From Planctobacterium marinum (GTDB lineage Bacteria; Pseudomonadota; Gammaproteobacteria; Enterobacterales; Alteromonadaceae): a stretch of 64,000 nucleotides of DNA. Positions 18,936 to 27,637 of the stretch are shown in pieces (the first letter of the stretch is position 1; each line of letters opens with the position of its first letter). Below the pieces are notes generated by a model. The model had not been told where the DNA came from, searched no databases, and saw only the letters and a program-made list of their open reading frames with translations. The translations under genes were made by a program, and so were the position numbers. The DNA is taken from positions 1,922,001-1,986,000 of the forward strand of contig NZ_AP027272.1 in assembly GCF_036322805.1 (NCBI RefSeq), in the 5' to 3' direction.

Positions 18936-20396
18936 ATGCGAATCATACAATTAATGACAGGTTTAGCGCTGGTGTTTTCACTGGCAAGTCACGCAGAGAC
19001 CGTTCTAAATAGGGGAAAATTGTCTGAGCAGGCAATTGAATTTAAGGCCAATAGCGGTGACAGTACCGATGCCTTTGAAGGCTTTATTATGGTACCGGAA
19101 AACCGTAATAACCCTGACAGCCGAAAAATCAGAGTTAACTATGTGCGTTTCCCATCCACCTCTGATAATCCAGGGCATCCGATTGTTTATTTGTCTGGTG
19201 GCCCCGGTGGTTCTGGGATAGCCACTGCCAAGTGGCGCAGATTTCTGCTTTTTATGGCACTGCGGGAGTTTGGTGATGTAATCGCGTTGGACCAGCGTGG
19301 TACGGGGCAATCAGAGCAAGCAGAAACCTGTGTATCAGATGAAAGTATCAGTCTGACAGAGCGGGTTTCTGATGCTGAAATAGCTAAGCGCTATCGGGAG
19401 GCGGCAAAACACTGTCTGGCGCAGTGGCAGCAACAAGGTGTTGATGTATATGGTTATACCACAGTGCAGAATGCGCTGGATATCGATGATCTGCGCAAAC
19501 ACCTGGATGCCGAAAAGGTTAATTTATGGGGCATCTCTTACGGTAGCCATTTAGCCCTTGCTGCCGTTAAATTGTTTGATGACAAAATCGACAAGGTGAT
19601 TATTGCCAGCGCTGAAGGACTGGATCAAACCATTAAATTACCAGCGCAAACAAATCAATATTTTGCAGCAGTTAACGAGGTACTGGCAAAACAAGATGTC
19701 GGTAAACAGGTTAGTGATTTACCCGGGTTAATGCGTCGTGTACATGCTTCTTTAGAAGACGCGCCTCTGACGTTAGAGATCCCCGGAAAAGCGGGCAAAG
19801 TGACACAGATGTTATTTCAGCGCTATCACATGCAAAAGCTATCCAGTATGGCCATTGCCGATCCTGGCCATTATCTGGCAATGTTAGTGCAAATCTATGC
19901 TGCGCTAGACAGGGGCGATACCAAGCTATTGGTGCAGGTATTACAGCGCGGTTTTTTTAACGATGAAGCCATTGCATTTCGTTTAATGCCTTTGGCAATG
20001 GATGTGGCATCGGGTATCACTGCAAAGCGTCTGAATAAGGTTGAGCAGCAAATGGATAATGCCTTGTTAGGTCCCTATCTGAATTTCCCTATGCCGATGC
20101 TGAACAATATTGATCCTCAGTTGGATTTGGGAGATACATTCAGAGCCAAACCCTTATCGGATGTGCCGGTATTATTATTAACAGGCTCATTGGATGGCCG
20201 CACCTATCCGGAAGAGCAGCGCCAGGCTGTGAGTTCCCTTTCCAAAGTGACCCAAATTATTGTGGAGAATGCAGGACACAACTTATTCACCAGTCATCCA
20301 GAAGTGCTCAATCGCATGAAAACATTTTTGGCAGGTCAGAAAACATCTGAAGCGACTATCGTTTTGCCACTGCCGGAATTGTCACTCTCAAAGTAG
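18936..20396 (+). CDS. Secreted alpha/beta hydrolase (TAP-like peptidase family)
   Basis: A 486-residue exported hydrolase with a signal peptide (residues 1-20, ending SHAET). It has the oxyanion block YLSGGPGGSG, then VIALDQRGTGQSE, and the nucleophile elbow GISYGS with Ser201. The acid lies in the TGSLDGRT region, and the catalytic His is in NAGHNLF. The fold and C-terminal TAP-like domain match secreted aminopeptidases and tripeptidyl aminopeptidases of the proline iminopeptidase group. The most likely role is peptide or ester hydrolysis in the periplasm or outside the cell. The start has a good AAGGA site at 18923-18927. A terminator-like hairpin follows the gene at 20418-20446. Confidence 0.86.
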   Translation: MRIIQLMTGLALVFSLASHAETVLNRGKLSEQAIEFKANSGDSTDAFEGFIMVPENRNNPDSRKIRVNYVRFPSTSDNPGHPIVYLSGGPGGSGIATAKWRRFLLFMALREFGDVIALDQRGTGQSEQAETCVSDESISLTERVSDAEIAKRYREAAKHCLAQWQQQGVDVYGYTTVQNALDIDDLRKHLDAEKVNLWGISYGSHLALAAVKLFDDKIDKVIIASAEGLDQTIKLPAQTNQYFAAVNEVLAKQDVGKQVSDLPGLMRRVHASLEDAPLTLEIPGKAGKVTQMLFQRYHMQKLSSMAIADPGHYLAMLVQIYAALDRGDTKLLVQVLQRGFFNDEAIAFRLMPLAMDVASGITAKRLNKVEQQMDNALLGPYLNFPMPMLNNIDPQLDLGDTFRAKPLSDVPVLLLTGSLDGRTYPEEQRQAVSSLSKVTQIIVENAGHNLFTSHPEVLNRMKTFLAGQKTSEATIVLPLPELSLSK

Positions 20397-20417
20397 AATA
20401 ATGAATAAAATAAGAAT

Positions 20418-20446
20418 AAAACCGCTCGGTTAACTGGGTGGTTTTT
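20418..20446 (+). terminator. Rho-independent terminator after the hydrolase gene
   Basis: The stem AAAACC/GGTTTT with wobble-paired extension closes a GGTTAACT loop and runs into a T tract (20442-20446), 22 bases after the hydrolase stop codon. Confidence 0.6.
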
Positions 20447-20527
20447 CCATTTGGGCTGAGAACATAAAGGCTTTTCTCTTACTTTGAAAAAACTTAGACT
20501 GGCATTTGATTTTTCAGGGGAATAAAA

Positions 20528-21217
20528 ATGGATAAAAAGGATACTGAGGGAACTGTCGCTACGACTGAGTTCAAACCCGAATACCATTTGAAAATACTTA
20601 TAGTGTTTTTTAAGCGCAATCCCGCACTGATGCTGTCGGTATCTTATTTGTTGTTAACCCTGTGCGGTATTCTTTACAGCGCGTCTTTTTATAACGAATT
20701 CAACATCAATATCATGAAATTGGCGCAGATTTCTGATTTATTGATAGTGGGCATCAGTGAGCCTGCTGCTGTTTTAATGTTTTCTGGTGGGCTGATTGTG
20801 GCTGCGGCATTTGATATGCTGGTATTAGTTTCTTACCCTATCCATCGTCGCTGGAAACAGAAACCGGCAAGTATAAAACGCAGCATTATTCTATTTTTTA
20901 ATTATGTGCCGAAAAATCGCGATGGCTTGTTTATTATTTTCCTGTTGGTTTCCATTACCTATGCGAAACTGTTTGTAACCCTTTACGCAGAATGGCGCAG
21001 TGAAGATATTAAGTCCTCTAAAGAGGGATTTGTTAGTATTAAAACGGGGACTGATTCAGAATCGCAAAAGCTTAAAATATTGGGCTCAACGACAAACTTA
21101 TTACTCGTTTATGATGCGACACTTAACGAAGCTTCTGCCATTGGTATGGAGGACTTAGTTAGCATTCGCCCAATAGCGTCTGTTGATGAGAATGCCCAGA
21201 ACGAGGATAACGAATGA
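20528..21217 (+). CDS. Hypothetical membrane protein with three predicted helices
   Basis: A 229-residue protein that I do not recognise. It has a short charged N-terminus and three predicted membrane helices (about residues 36-56, 73-103 and 133-150). A hydrophilic tail of about 75 residues follows, with a basic then acidic composition ending in NEDNE. The ribosome binding site is AGGGG at 20516-20520. It is followed after 133 bases by a lipoprotein gene. The tail strands (FVSIKTG, KLKILGSTTNLLLVYDA, DLVSIRPI) suggest a small beta domain. No function is proposed. Confidence 0.65.
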   Translation: MDKKDTEGTVATTEFKPEYHLKILIVFFKRNPALMLSVSYLLLTLCGILYSASFYNEFNINIMKLAQISDLLIVGISEPAAVLMFSGGLIVAAAFDMLVLVSYPIHRRWKQKPASIKRSIILFFNYVPKNRDGLFIIFLLVSITYAKLFVTLYAEWRSEDIKSSKEGFVSIKTGTDSESQKLKILGSTTNLLLVYDATLNEASAIGMEDLVSIRPIASVDENAQNEDNE

Positions 21218-21350
21218 GCAAGCTTAGGATTCACTTTCAAAACGTCGAATTGGGTATTTGAGGTATTTAGTTCCGATTTTAGATTCAGGTATTTTAATTT
21301 GGCGAAACTATGCCATGCTAAAGACAATTGTTTTTTGATACCCAAACATC

Positions 21351-22010
21351 ATGGATCACCATTTCGCTAAACTTAGTTTACTCGCCATTATCTTCGCTGG
21401 AATAAGCGCTTGTGCTTCAAATGTTGCGGAGTCTAGCAGCACGAAAGCCAACTCAAAAACACCCCAAGCGCAAATTGAGCCAAGTGTCTGTGATGGTGAA
21501 GTAGTTGCGCCAGCTGTTTTTGCGCCGCTTTTGACAGAGGTTGACCGTCCTGAGCTGGTAACTGCTAGTTTGGGTAGTGCCGGTACTGGTGGTTTGTGTC
21601 AGGCGAAGGCATACAAGGTGACTCAGCCTTTTGAAATTTATCGCGCCTGGGATAGTGTCAAACCTTACAGCAAGCTCGGCCATTGGTGGTCGTTTTCCAT
21701 GCCTTCTGGAAAAGTCGCTGAGTACCGCAAAAAGTATGCGATTTGTCCTAAGTATTCCCCTCTGGATATGATGGTGCGCTGCTCCTTGCAAGAGGGCAGC
21801 ATTGTGGTGTTGGGTACCGGTCAAAGCGCCAGCTGCAATGCCTTTGACTATGCAGCTTCCTCAGCAATACAACTTTATCTGGCGGACGCCGCTACGGCCA
21901 CTGAAGGGTGCCAGTCCTTCTACGGCGTATTTAGTTGGCAAAATGTGAATAAAAACCCCAAGACCAAAACTGAAGCCGAAGAGCCTACTGCCGCAGACGA
22001 TAGTTTTTAA
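21351..22010 (+). CDS. Probable lipoprotein of unknown function
   Basis: A 219-residue protein with a lipoprotein signal: a hydrophobic stretch LSLLAIIFAG followed by the lipobox ISAC at residues 19-22. The mature part begins with a Ser/Lys-rich linker and contains seven further cysteines, suggesting disulfide bonds in the periplasm. There is a Trp/Tyr-rich middle (FEIYRAWDSVKPYSKLGHWWSF) and the tail is acidic. I do not recognise the family. No clear ribosome binding site precedes the ATG, so the exact start is uncertain, but the lipobox spacing supports it. Confidence 0.6.
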   Translation: MDHHFAKLSLLAIIFAGISACASNVAESSSTKANSKTPQAQIEPSVCDGEVVAPAVFAPLLTEVDRPELVTASLGSAGTGGLCQAKAYKVTQPFEIYRAWDSVKPYSKLGHWWSFSMPSGKVAEYRKKYAICPKYSPLDMMVRCSLQEGSIVVLGTGQSASCNAFDYAASSAIQLYLADAATATEGCQSFYGVFSWQNVNKNPKTKTEAEEPTAADDSF

Positions 22011-22113
22011 ACTTTTGTGAAAATGCGCTGTGGCTTTTGCCACTTATGATTTCCTCTGCCATAGTTGTTTCATCAATAACTACTTCACTAGCTTGGTAAC
22101 GGGATTAAATTAA

Positions 22114-23334
22114 ATGCACGTGCTTTTCATTGCGCCAGATTTTCCATCCTATCAACAACACTTTGTTCGAGCGTTAAAATCAGCAGGTGCCAAGGTTTCT
22201 GGCATCGGCGACCGACCAGCGGAACACATGCCCGAAGAGGTTAAACGGCAACTGGATGCCTATTATCAAATCAGCAATGTCACCGATACTCAGGCGCTTC
22301 TAGAGTGTGTGCGTTATGTGCAAAGTCAGGAGTGGGTGGATAGACTGGAGGCCACCATCGAGTCTCACATGTTAGCGGCAGCAGAAGTAAGAGAAGCTTG
22401 TACTATTCCGGGTATGAGTTTTGAGCAAACCTGGATTTGTCGTGATAAAACCACCATGAAACAGTTTATGCAGGAGCGTGGTATTCCGTGTGCCGCATTT
22501 ACGGCAGCTGATAGTGTTGAGCAAGTGCAAACCTTTGTTGAAAAGGTAGGTTATCCGATCATTGTTAAGCCACGCGATGGTGCCGGGGCATCCGCTACCT
22601 GGCGCTGCAATGGCCCGCAGGATTTAATGCCCGCCATTGAAGATACCGGCATTGATAAGGGCAATTCCGCAGCGTTAGAAGAGTTTATCGAAGGCCATGA
22701 AGGGTTTTACGATACACTTGTAGCAGGCGGGAAAATACAGCACGATTTCGTGTCTCATTATTATCCCAATGTACTGGAAGCGATGCGTACGCGCTGGATT
22801 TCACCGTATATAATCGTTACTAACCGCAGTGATTTACCCGATTACCAACCACTCAAAGAGTTAGGTCAAAAAGTAATACAAGACATTGGTTTGCAAAATG
22901 TACCCACCCACATGGAGTGGTTCGCAGGAGAAAAAGGACTGAAGTTTTCTGAGATAGGTGCCCGTCCTCCCGGAGTGGGGCAGTGGGATCTCTATTGCGC
23001 CGCTAATGATATCGATTTGTATAAAGAGTGGGCGGATACTGTACTCTATGGTCAATGCCACGGTGTGTTGTCACGACGCTACTCAGCGGCGATTTTGAGT
23101 TTACGCCCTAATCAAGATGGTAAAATTCACGGTTACACCGGGGTCGAGCAGGTAATGCAGCAATACGGAGAGTGGATTATCAATTGTCACTTTCCTGAGA
23201 CAGGTACGCCGACACAGCCGATTAACGCCGGTTACATGGCCAATGCCTGGATTCAGATCAAGTATCCTGATTATGACGAGTTACGGACGATTTTGATGGA
23301 CATCGCCAATAAAATCACGGTTTATGCAGGATGA
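22114..23334 (+). CDS. ATP-grasp family ligase
   Basis: A 406-residue protein with the ATP-grasp fold. The N-terminal pre-ATP domain is MHVLFIAPDFPSYQQHFVRAL. The ATP-binding region includes DKTTMKQFMQERGIPCAAF, VGYPIIVKPRDGAGASAT (P-loop-like glycine stretch), ALEEFIEGHEGFYD and the metal-binding KFSEIGARPPG. These enzymes join a carboxylate to an amine or thiol through an acyl phosphate; the substrate is not evident. The gene stands alone and its 3' end overlaps the convergent lpxH by 13 bases. Confidence 0.82.
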   Translation: MHVLFIAPDFPSYQQHFVRALKSAGAKVSGIGDRPAEHMPEEVKRQLDAYYQISNVTDTQALLECVRYVQSQEWVDRLEATIESHMLAAAEVREACTIPGMSFEQTWICRDKTTMKQFMQERGIPCAAFTAADSVEQVQTFVEKVGYPIIVKPRDGAGASATWRCNGPQDLMPAIEDTGIDKGNSAALEEFIEGHEGFYDTLVAGGKIQHDFVSHYYPNVLEAMRTRWISPYIIVTNRSDLPDYQPLKELGQKVIQDIGLQNVPTHMEWFAGEKGLKFSEIGARPPGVGQWDLYCAANDIDLYKEWADTVLYGQCHGVLSRRYSAAILSLRPNQDGKIHGYTGVEQVMQQYGEWIINCHFPETGTPTQPINAGYMANAWIQIKYPDYDELRTILMDIANKITVYAG

Positions 23335-24077
23335 TCAGTGACCTCTTGAAAAGGCAGGTTGGCTAAAGTCATACCTTCTTTAGTTACAGTCAGAACGCTG
23401 CCTTGTTCATACCAATCACCGACAACAATGCGTTTAGCTGCTTCGCCATTATGGGTGGTGATATTGTGGATTGCCGGGCGGTGCGTGTGGCCGTGAATCA
23501 TTTGTTTAACCGCAAATTTATCCAGGTAATTGAGTACTTCTTCTGGGGTCACATCCATAATGTCGGCTGATAGCGCCTGTTGATTTTTTTTACTGGTTTC
23601 CCGGCCTTTCTGGGCTATTTCCTTGCGTTTTTTCAGCGGCAGCCACAATACCAGTCTTGGCCACCACCAACCGCGGGCCTTTTTGCGAAACTTTTGGTAA
23701 GCCACATCTCTTGTACAGAGTTCATCGCCGTGCAGTATTAAGGTAGGGGTGCCATAGAGGTCGATAACCTGCTGCTCGGGTAACAGTTCCATGCCGCATT
23801 GATGGGCATATTGTTGGCGGATCAAAAAGTCGCGATTGCCATGAATAAAAAACACCGGAACACCTTGTTCTCGCACACTTTTAATGGCATTGGCCACGGT
23901 GCGCGTGAACTGATTGTCGTCATCATCACCCACCCAGGCTTCGAATAAGTCGCCTAATATAAAAAGTTTGTCGGTATTTTTTGTATCGATAGAACTGAGG
24001 AAGTGGATAAAACACTGGGTGATGTCCGGGCGGTTATCACTCAAATGTAAGTCGGCAATAAATAACGTTTTTTTCAC
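23322..24077 (-). CDS. lpxH: UDP-2,3-diacylglucosamine diphosphatase
   Basis: A 251-residue calcineurin-like phosphoesterase that makes lipid X from UDP-2,3-diacylglucosamine in lipid A synthesis, on the inner face of the membrane. The metal-binding blocks are DLHLS (Asp9, His11), LGDLFEAWVGDDD, FIHGNRDFL, LHGDELCTRD and HGHTHRP. The sequence is slightly longer than E. coli LpxH (240). It lies next to ppiB on the same strand with cysS divergent, the order also found in E. coli. Confidence 0.95.
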   Translation of the reverse strand: MKKTLFIADLHLSDNRPDITQCFIHFLSSIDTKNTDKLFILGDLFEAWVGDDDDNQFTRTVANAIKSVREQGVPVFFIHGNRDFLIRQQYAHQCGMELLPEQQVIDLYGTPTLILHGDELCTRDVAYQKFRKKARGWWWPRLVLWLPLKKRKEIAQKGRETSKKNQQALSADIMDVTPEEVLNYLDKFAVKQMIHGHTHRPAIHNITTHNGEAAKRIVVGDWYEQGSVLTVTKEGMTLANLPFQEVTDHPA

Positions 24078-24150
24078 GAGGTTTACTATTGTCGCAAAGA
24101 TGATTTTGAAGAGATTAACGGGCAGACAACCGCTGCCCTAATAATGTGAT

Positions 24151-24642
24151 TTATTCAGCAACAGCCTTTTCAATGATCACTTCTTCTAGTGGTACATCTT
24201 GGTGGAAGCCGTGGCTACCAGTTTCAACGTTTTTGATTTTTTCAACAACGTCCATACCTTCAACCACTTCACCAAATACGCAGTAGCCCCAACCATCGCG
24301 GCTTTCGCTCTTGAAGTTTAAAAAGTCATTGTCAGCTACGTTGATAAAGAATTGCGCTGTAGCGGAATGAGGATCCATGGTACGAGCCATAGCAATGCTG
24401 CCTTTTTTGTTACTCAGACCATTGTTTGCTTCGTTTTGGATAGGCTCTTTAGTGGTTTTTTCGCCCATGCCCGGCTCCATGCCGCCGCCCTGGATCATGA
24501 AGTTATTAATCACGCGGTGAAAAATCGTATTGTCGTAAAAACCGTCGTTTACATAAGAAAGGAAATTGGCCGACGTGTTCGGTGCTTTTTCTTCGTCTAG
24601 TTTAATTTTGATAACGCCAAAGTTGGTGTGTAAAGAAACCAT
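24151..24642 (-). CDS. ppiB: Peptidyl-prolyl cis-trans isomerase B (cyclophilin)
   Basis: A 163-residue cytoplasmic cyclophilin without a signal peptide, which speeds proline isomerisation during folding. It has the family blocks [35 protein letters not shown] and [15 protein letters not shown], with the catalytic Arg in FHRV. Length matches E. coli PpiB (164). It precedes lpxH, and cysS is divergent. Confidence 0.96.
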   Translation of the reverse strand: MVSLHTNFGVIKIKLDEEKAPNTSANFLSYVNDGFYDNTIFHRVINNFMIQGGGMEPGMGEKTTKEPIQNEANNGLSNKKGSIAMARTMDPHSATAQFFINVADNDFLNFKSESRDGWGYCVFGEVVEGMDVVEKIKNVETGSHGFHQDVPLEEVIIEKAVAE

Positions 24643-24762
24643 AATGAGTCCTGATTAGTTACGGGGTTGCACTATCGGGTGCGCTTGAATAGCACATGAT
24701 GGTGGCGAATGATGCGAATTACAAGAGCAACCATTAATGTGTGTTGTTTTTCCTGAATTAGG

Positions 24763-24791
24763 TTGGCCCATCTCAGGGGCAGTGGTAAACT
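24763..24791 (+). promoter_or_regulatory. Candidate sigma-70 promoter for cysS
   Basis: TTGGCC (24763-24768) and TAAACT (24786-24791) are separated by exactly 17 bases and lie 38 bases before the cysS ATG. AAAGGAA at 24813-24819 is the ribosome binding site. Confidence 0.45.
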
Positions 24792-24829
24792 TCGCGTCCC
24801 ATAAAACAGGATAAAGGAACCACGATTTC

Positions 24830-26203
24830 ATGTTGCACATATACAACACCTTGACCCAAAAGAAAGAAGCCTTCAAACCGTTACAAGCCGGTAAAGTGGG
24901 TATGTACGTCTGCGGTATCACGGTGTATGACTTGTGTCACATGGGACATGCCCGTACCTATCTGAGTTTTGATTTAATGGTGCGCTATCTGCGCCATAAA
25001 GGTTTTGATGTGAATTATGTGCGCAACATCACTGATGTTGACGATAAAATCATTAAACGCGCCAATGAACGCGGCGAAGATGTTCAACAGTTCACGGAGC
25101 GAACCATTGCTGAGATGCACAAAGACTTTGATAGTATCGGTTTACTGCCTGCTGATATCGAACCTCGTGTTACCACCCACATGCCTGAGATCATTGATGT
25201 AATCCAGCGTCTTGTGGATAAGGGCCATGCCTATCAAGCGGATAACGGCGATGTATTGTTTGAAGTTAGCACCTATAAGGCTTATGGAAAGCTAGGCAAG
25301 CAAGATTTGGAGCAGCTCAATGCCGGTGCGCGAGTTGAAGTGGAAACCAGTAAACGGGCACCACTGGATTTCGTGTTGTGGAAGATGGTGAAACCGGGTG
25401 AGCCAGGCTGGGAGTCGCCTTGGGGCGTTGGCCGTCCGGGCTGGCACATTGAATGTTCCGCCATGAACCACAAACATTTAGGCGCGCATTTCGATATTCA
25501 CGGTGGTGGCTCAGATTTGATATTTCCACACCATGAGAATGAAGTTGCGCAATCTTGCTGCGCCTTTGATACCCCGTATGTTAACACTTGGGTGCACACT
25601 GGTATGGTTCAGGTGAATCAGGAAAAGATGTCTAAATCTTTAGGCAACTTCTTTACATTGCGTGATGTGCTTAAGCAATACGACGCGGAAACACTGCGTT
25701 ATTTCTTGATGTCAGCTCATTATCGCTCTCAGTTGAATTATTCAGAGGATAATATCAAACAGGCGAAAGCAGGTTTAGAGCGTTTATATACGGCATTAAG
25801 AGATGTTGAATTTGACGATTCACTTGAGCCAGTTGAAAGCTATGTCGCCCGGTTTGATTCAGCGATGGACGATGATTTTAATACGCCTGAAGCTTTTGCA
25901 GTGCTGTTTGAATTGGCTAAAGATATCAACCGTGAGCAAAGCGCGGAGTTAAAGCCTCGCTTGGCTGCCACATTGAAATTCCTCGGTAATGTAATGGGCT
26001 TTTTGCAACTATCACCAGAGAGTTATTTGCAAGGTGGAGCCGGGGAAGATGAATCGGCGCTGATTGAAGCCTTGATTAAAAAACGCAACGATGCCAGAGC
26101 TGCAAAAGATTGGGCGCAAGCGGATGCCGCGCGAGATGAACTCAATGCCATGAATATTGTGCTGGAAGATGGTCCTTCGGGTACCACCTGGCGAAAAGGT
26201 TAA
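24830..26203 (+). CDS. cysS: Cysteinyl-tRNA synthetase
   Basis: A 457-residue class I aminoacyl-tRNA synthetase. It has the HIGH-type motif MGHARTY preceded by the zinc-binding Cys in [18 protein letters not shown] and [15 protein letters not shown] with the other zinc ligands, and KMSKSLGN. Length is near that of E. coli CysS (461). The gene is intact, but an IS3-family element has inserted five bases after its TAA stop, separating it from the hairpin at 27524-27553 that probably ends its transcript. Confidence 0.97.
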   Translation: MLHIYNTLTQKKEAFKPLQAGKVGMYVCGITVYDLCHMGHARTYLSFDLMVRYLRHKGFDVNYVRNITDVDDKIIKRANERGEDVQQFTERTIAEMHKDFDSIGLLPADIEPRVTTHMPEIIDVIQRLVDKGHAYQADNGDVLFEVSTYKAYGKLGKQDLEQLNAGARVEVETSKRAPLDFVLWKMVKPGEPGWESPWGVGRPGWHIECSAMNHKHLGAHFDIHGGGSDLIFPHHENEVAQSCCAFDTPYVNTWVHTGMVQVNQEKMSKSLGNFFTLRDVLKQYDAETLRYFLMSAHYRSQLNYSEDNIKQAKAGLERLYTALRDVEFDDSLEPVESYVARFDSAMDDDFNTPEAFAVLFELAKDINREQSAELKPRLAATLKFLGNVMGFLQLSPESYLQGGAGEDESALIEALIKKRNDARAAKDWAQADAARDELNAMNIVLEDGPSGTTWRKG

Positions 26204-26205
26204 TT

Positions 26206-26208
26206 CAG
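26206..26208 (+). repeat. Left copy of the IS target-site duplication (CAG)
   Basis: CAG directly precedes the left end of the insertion sequence and is repeated directly after the right end (27513-27515). A 3-bp duplication is normal for many IS3-family elements. Confidence 0.75.
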
Positions 26209-26258
26209 TGTCTCGTCCTAAAATACGTTGACGTTTTATGCAGGCCGGTAGATTTTAT

Positions 26259-27101
26259 CTATCGGCCTTTTTCGTAATGCACCTGGTTAGGTGTTTTCAT
26301 TCCCAAACTCAAGTGCGGCCTCATCTCATTGTAGATGTATATCGATTCATCCACGAGTTGCTTTAATTCCCGCCTATTCTTGCACTGATGCAACAAGAAC
26401 TCCTGCTTTAGTATGCCATTGATTCTTTCTGCTAAGGCATTCTGATAGCAATCATAACCATCGGTCATAGATGGAGTAATGTTGTGATTTCTCAGGACAG
26501 CCTGATATTCCTCAGAGCAATATTGCACTCCTCGGTCTGAGTGATGAATCATTGGATGGTTATAGTACTTATGCTTGATACTCATATTGAGTGCCTTAAC
26601 CACATCTGTTGCTTTCATTTCATCGCTGAGTTCATACCCCATTATCTTTCGGGAATATGCATCCGTTGTTAATGATAAATAGTGCGTACCCGCATCTGAC
26701 TTCACGTAGGTAATATCACTCACAAGCACATCCTCAGCCTGTTGAGGTTGATAGTCCTTCAGTAGATTCGGGTGCTTTTTCATCCAGTGACGGCTGTCGG
26801 TTGTTTTTGTGTAACTACGTTTGGGTTTAACCAACATGCCTTCTGCGCGTAAATAATCAAACAGTCCATCACGCCCCAACTTAATGCCAAGTTTATCAAG
26901 CTCTGGTTTCATCAGTTGGTAGAGCTTTCGAGTCCCAATCCGCGGCATGTACTGGCGCCAATACAGCACCATGTCCTTAACCGGCATTAGCCTCTGCTGC
27001 TTATCGTTAAACCGCTTAACCCACTGATAAAGCCCTTGAGGTGTAAATCCGAATAGGCGACAACAACGAGCTAGCTTTCTTCGTTTTTCAACTTTTCCCG
27101 C
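26259..27101 (-). CDS. IS3-family transposase OrfB (DDE integrase core)
   Basis: The first ATG of this frame is at 26987 (242 residues). The frame is open further upstream past 27071 and overlaps orfA, encoding residues such as KRRKLARCCRLFGFTPQGLYQW, which belong to the conserved HTH_21 region of OrfB. The end 27101 marks the approximate point where reading enters this frame. The catalytic triad is the Asp in VSDITYV, the Asp in IHHSDRGVQY and the Glu in NALAERINGIL, spaced as in IS3 integrase cores. It is most likely made as an OrfAB fusion by -1 frameshifting at the A5 run (plus-strand T5 at 27084-27088), as is usual in IS3 elements. Confidence 0.9.
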   Translation of the reverse strand, partial: AGKVEKRRKLARCCRLFGFTPQGLYQWVKRFNDKQQRLMPVKDMVLYWRQYMPRIGTRKLYQLMKPELDKLGIKLGRDGLFDYLRAEGMLVKPKRSYTKTTDSRHWMKKHPNLLKDYQPQQAEDVLVSDITYVKSDAGTHYLSLTTDAYSRKIMGYELSDEMKATDVVKALNMSIKHKYYNHPMIHHSDRGVQYCSEEYQAVLRNHNITPSMTDGYDCYQNALAERINGILKQEFLLHQCKNRRELKQLVDESIYIYNEMRPHLSLGMKTPNQVHYEKGR

Positions 27102-27472
27102 CCAGAGAGCTTGTCGTAGTACTTTTTTCTGTAGTTACTCCCACACTCGTTATCAACACGGGTTACTACCTCTTCCAGAACATCAATTTTGAGTTCAGCA
27201 TCAGCTAATGCGCGTTCTAAACGCTTAATCTTTTGGGCGGGTGTTTCGTTGGATTGAGACATAAGTGAATGCATCAAAGGCTCAGACCAATCCAGCTTAC
27301 CATGCTTTCGTAGCCAGACGAGAACTGTACTTCGGCCTTGAATGCCAAAGTGCTTTTGAGCTTGTTTGTAGGTGAAGTCGCCTTTTTCGACTTGCGCTAC
27401 AACGGCCAATTTAAAGCCTAAGGTGTAATCACGTTGAGTTCGTTTAACGCGTTGTTTATCTGGGTTTCTCAT
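27071..27472 (-). CDS. IS3-family transposase OrfA (helix-turn-helix)
   Basis: A 133-residue protein starting MRNPDKQRVKRTQRDYTLGF at 27472; an upstream ATG at 27496 lies in the terminal repeat region and is not favoured. It has the HTH segment FTYKQAQKHFGIQGRSTVLVWLRKHG that binds the element's ends. A leucine-zipper-like coiled coil follows (AQKIKRLERALADAELKIDVLEEVV). Near its end the run AAAAAC overlaps the OrfB frame, which is -1 relative to it. Confidence 0.88.
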   Translation of the reverse strand: MRNPDKQRVKRTQRDYTLGFKLAVVAQVEKGDFTYKQAQKHFGIQGRSTVLVWLRKHGKLDWSEPLMHSLMSQSNETPAQKIKRLERALADAELKIDVLEEVVTRVDNECGSNYRKKYYDKLSGREKLKNEES

Positions 27473-27512
27473 AATAAGTCCTAAATGTGTAAACACATTT
27501 CAGGACGGGACA

Positions 27513-27515
27513 CAG
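27513..27515 (+). repeat. Right copy of the IS target-site duplication (CAG)
   Basis: CAG directly after the right end of the element matches 26206-26208. Confidence 0.75.
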
Positions 27516-27523
27516 CAACATAT

Positions 27524-27553
27524 AAAAAAGCCGCGATTCATCGCGGCTTTTTT
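27524..27553. terminator. Bidirectional hairpin terminator, probably of cysS and the subtilase gene
   Basis: The stem GCCGCGA/TCGCGGC (27530-27536 with 27541-27547) has a TTCA loop. It is flanked by A6 on the left and T6 on the right, so it can stop transcription in both directions. Without the IS it would lie about a dozen bases after the cysS stop codon. On the minus strand it follows the subtilase gene. Confidence 0.8.
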
Positions 27554-27556
27554 GTA

Positions 27557-27592
27557 CCAGTTCCACAGAACATTCGATGGAACTGGTTTTTT
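27557..27592 (+). terminator. Second hairpin with T tract
   Basis: The perfect nine-base stem CCAGTTCCA/TGGAACTGG (27557-27565 with 27578-27586) is followed by T6 on the plus strand. It stands in tandem with the preceding terminator. On the minus strand the hairpin would sit in the 3' end of the subtilase mRNA. Confidence 0.65.
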
Positions 27593-27637
27593 CCCAAAAA
27601 GACGTCATCCATGACGAGTCATATCCAGGGGATTTTT

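Larger units (their letters stand above)
26209..27512 (-). mobile_element. Intact IS3-family insertion sequence, 1304 bp
   Basis: The element has two overlapping reading frames on the minus strand and imperfect terminal inverted repeats. The left end begins TGTCTCGTCCTAAAATACGT. The inverted right end begins TGTCCCGTCCTGAAATGTGT. Both begin with TG and share TGTC, CGTCCT and AAAT. A CAG duplication flanks the element. It is inserted between cysS and the hairpin at 27524. Both frames are uninterrupted, and the near-identical 3-bp duplication suggests a fairly recent event. Confidence 0.9.

Noticed and set aside
24120-24138. GGGCAG/CTGCCC hairpin between lpxH and ppiB as a terminator
   Set aside because: No T tract follows on either strand, and the two genes could well be co-transcribed.
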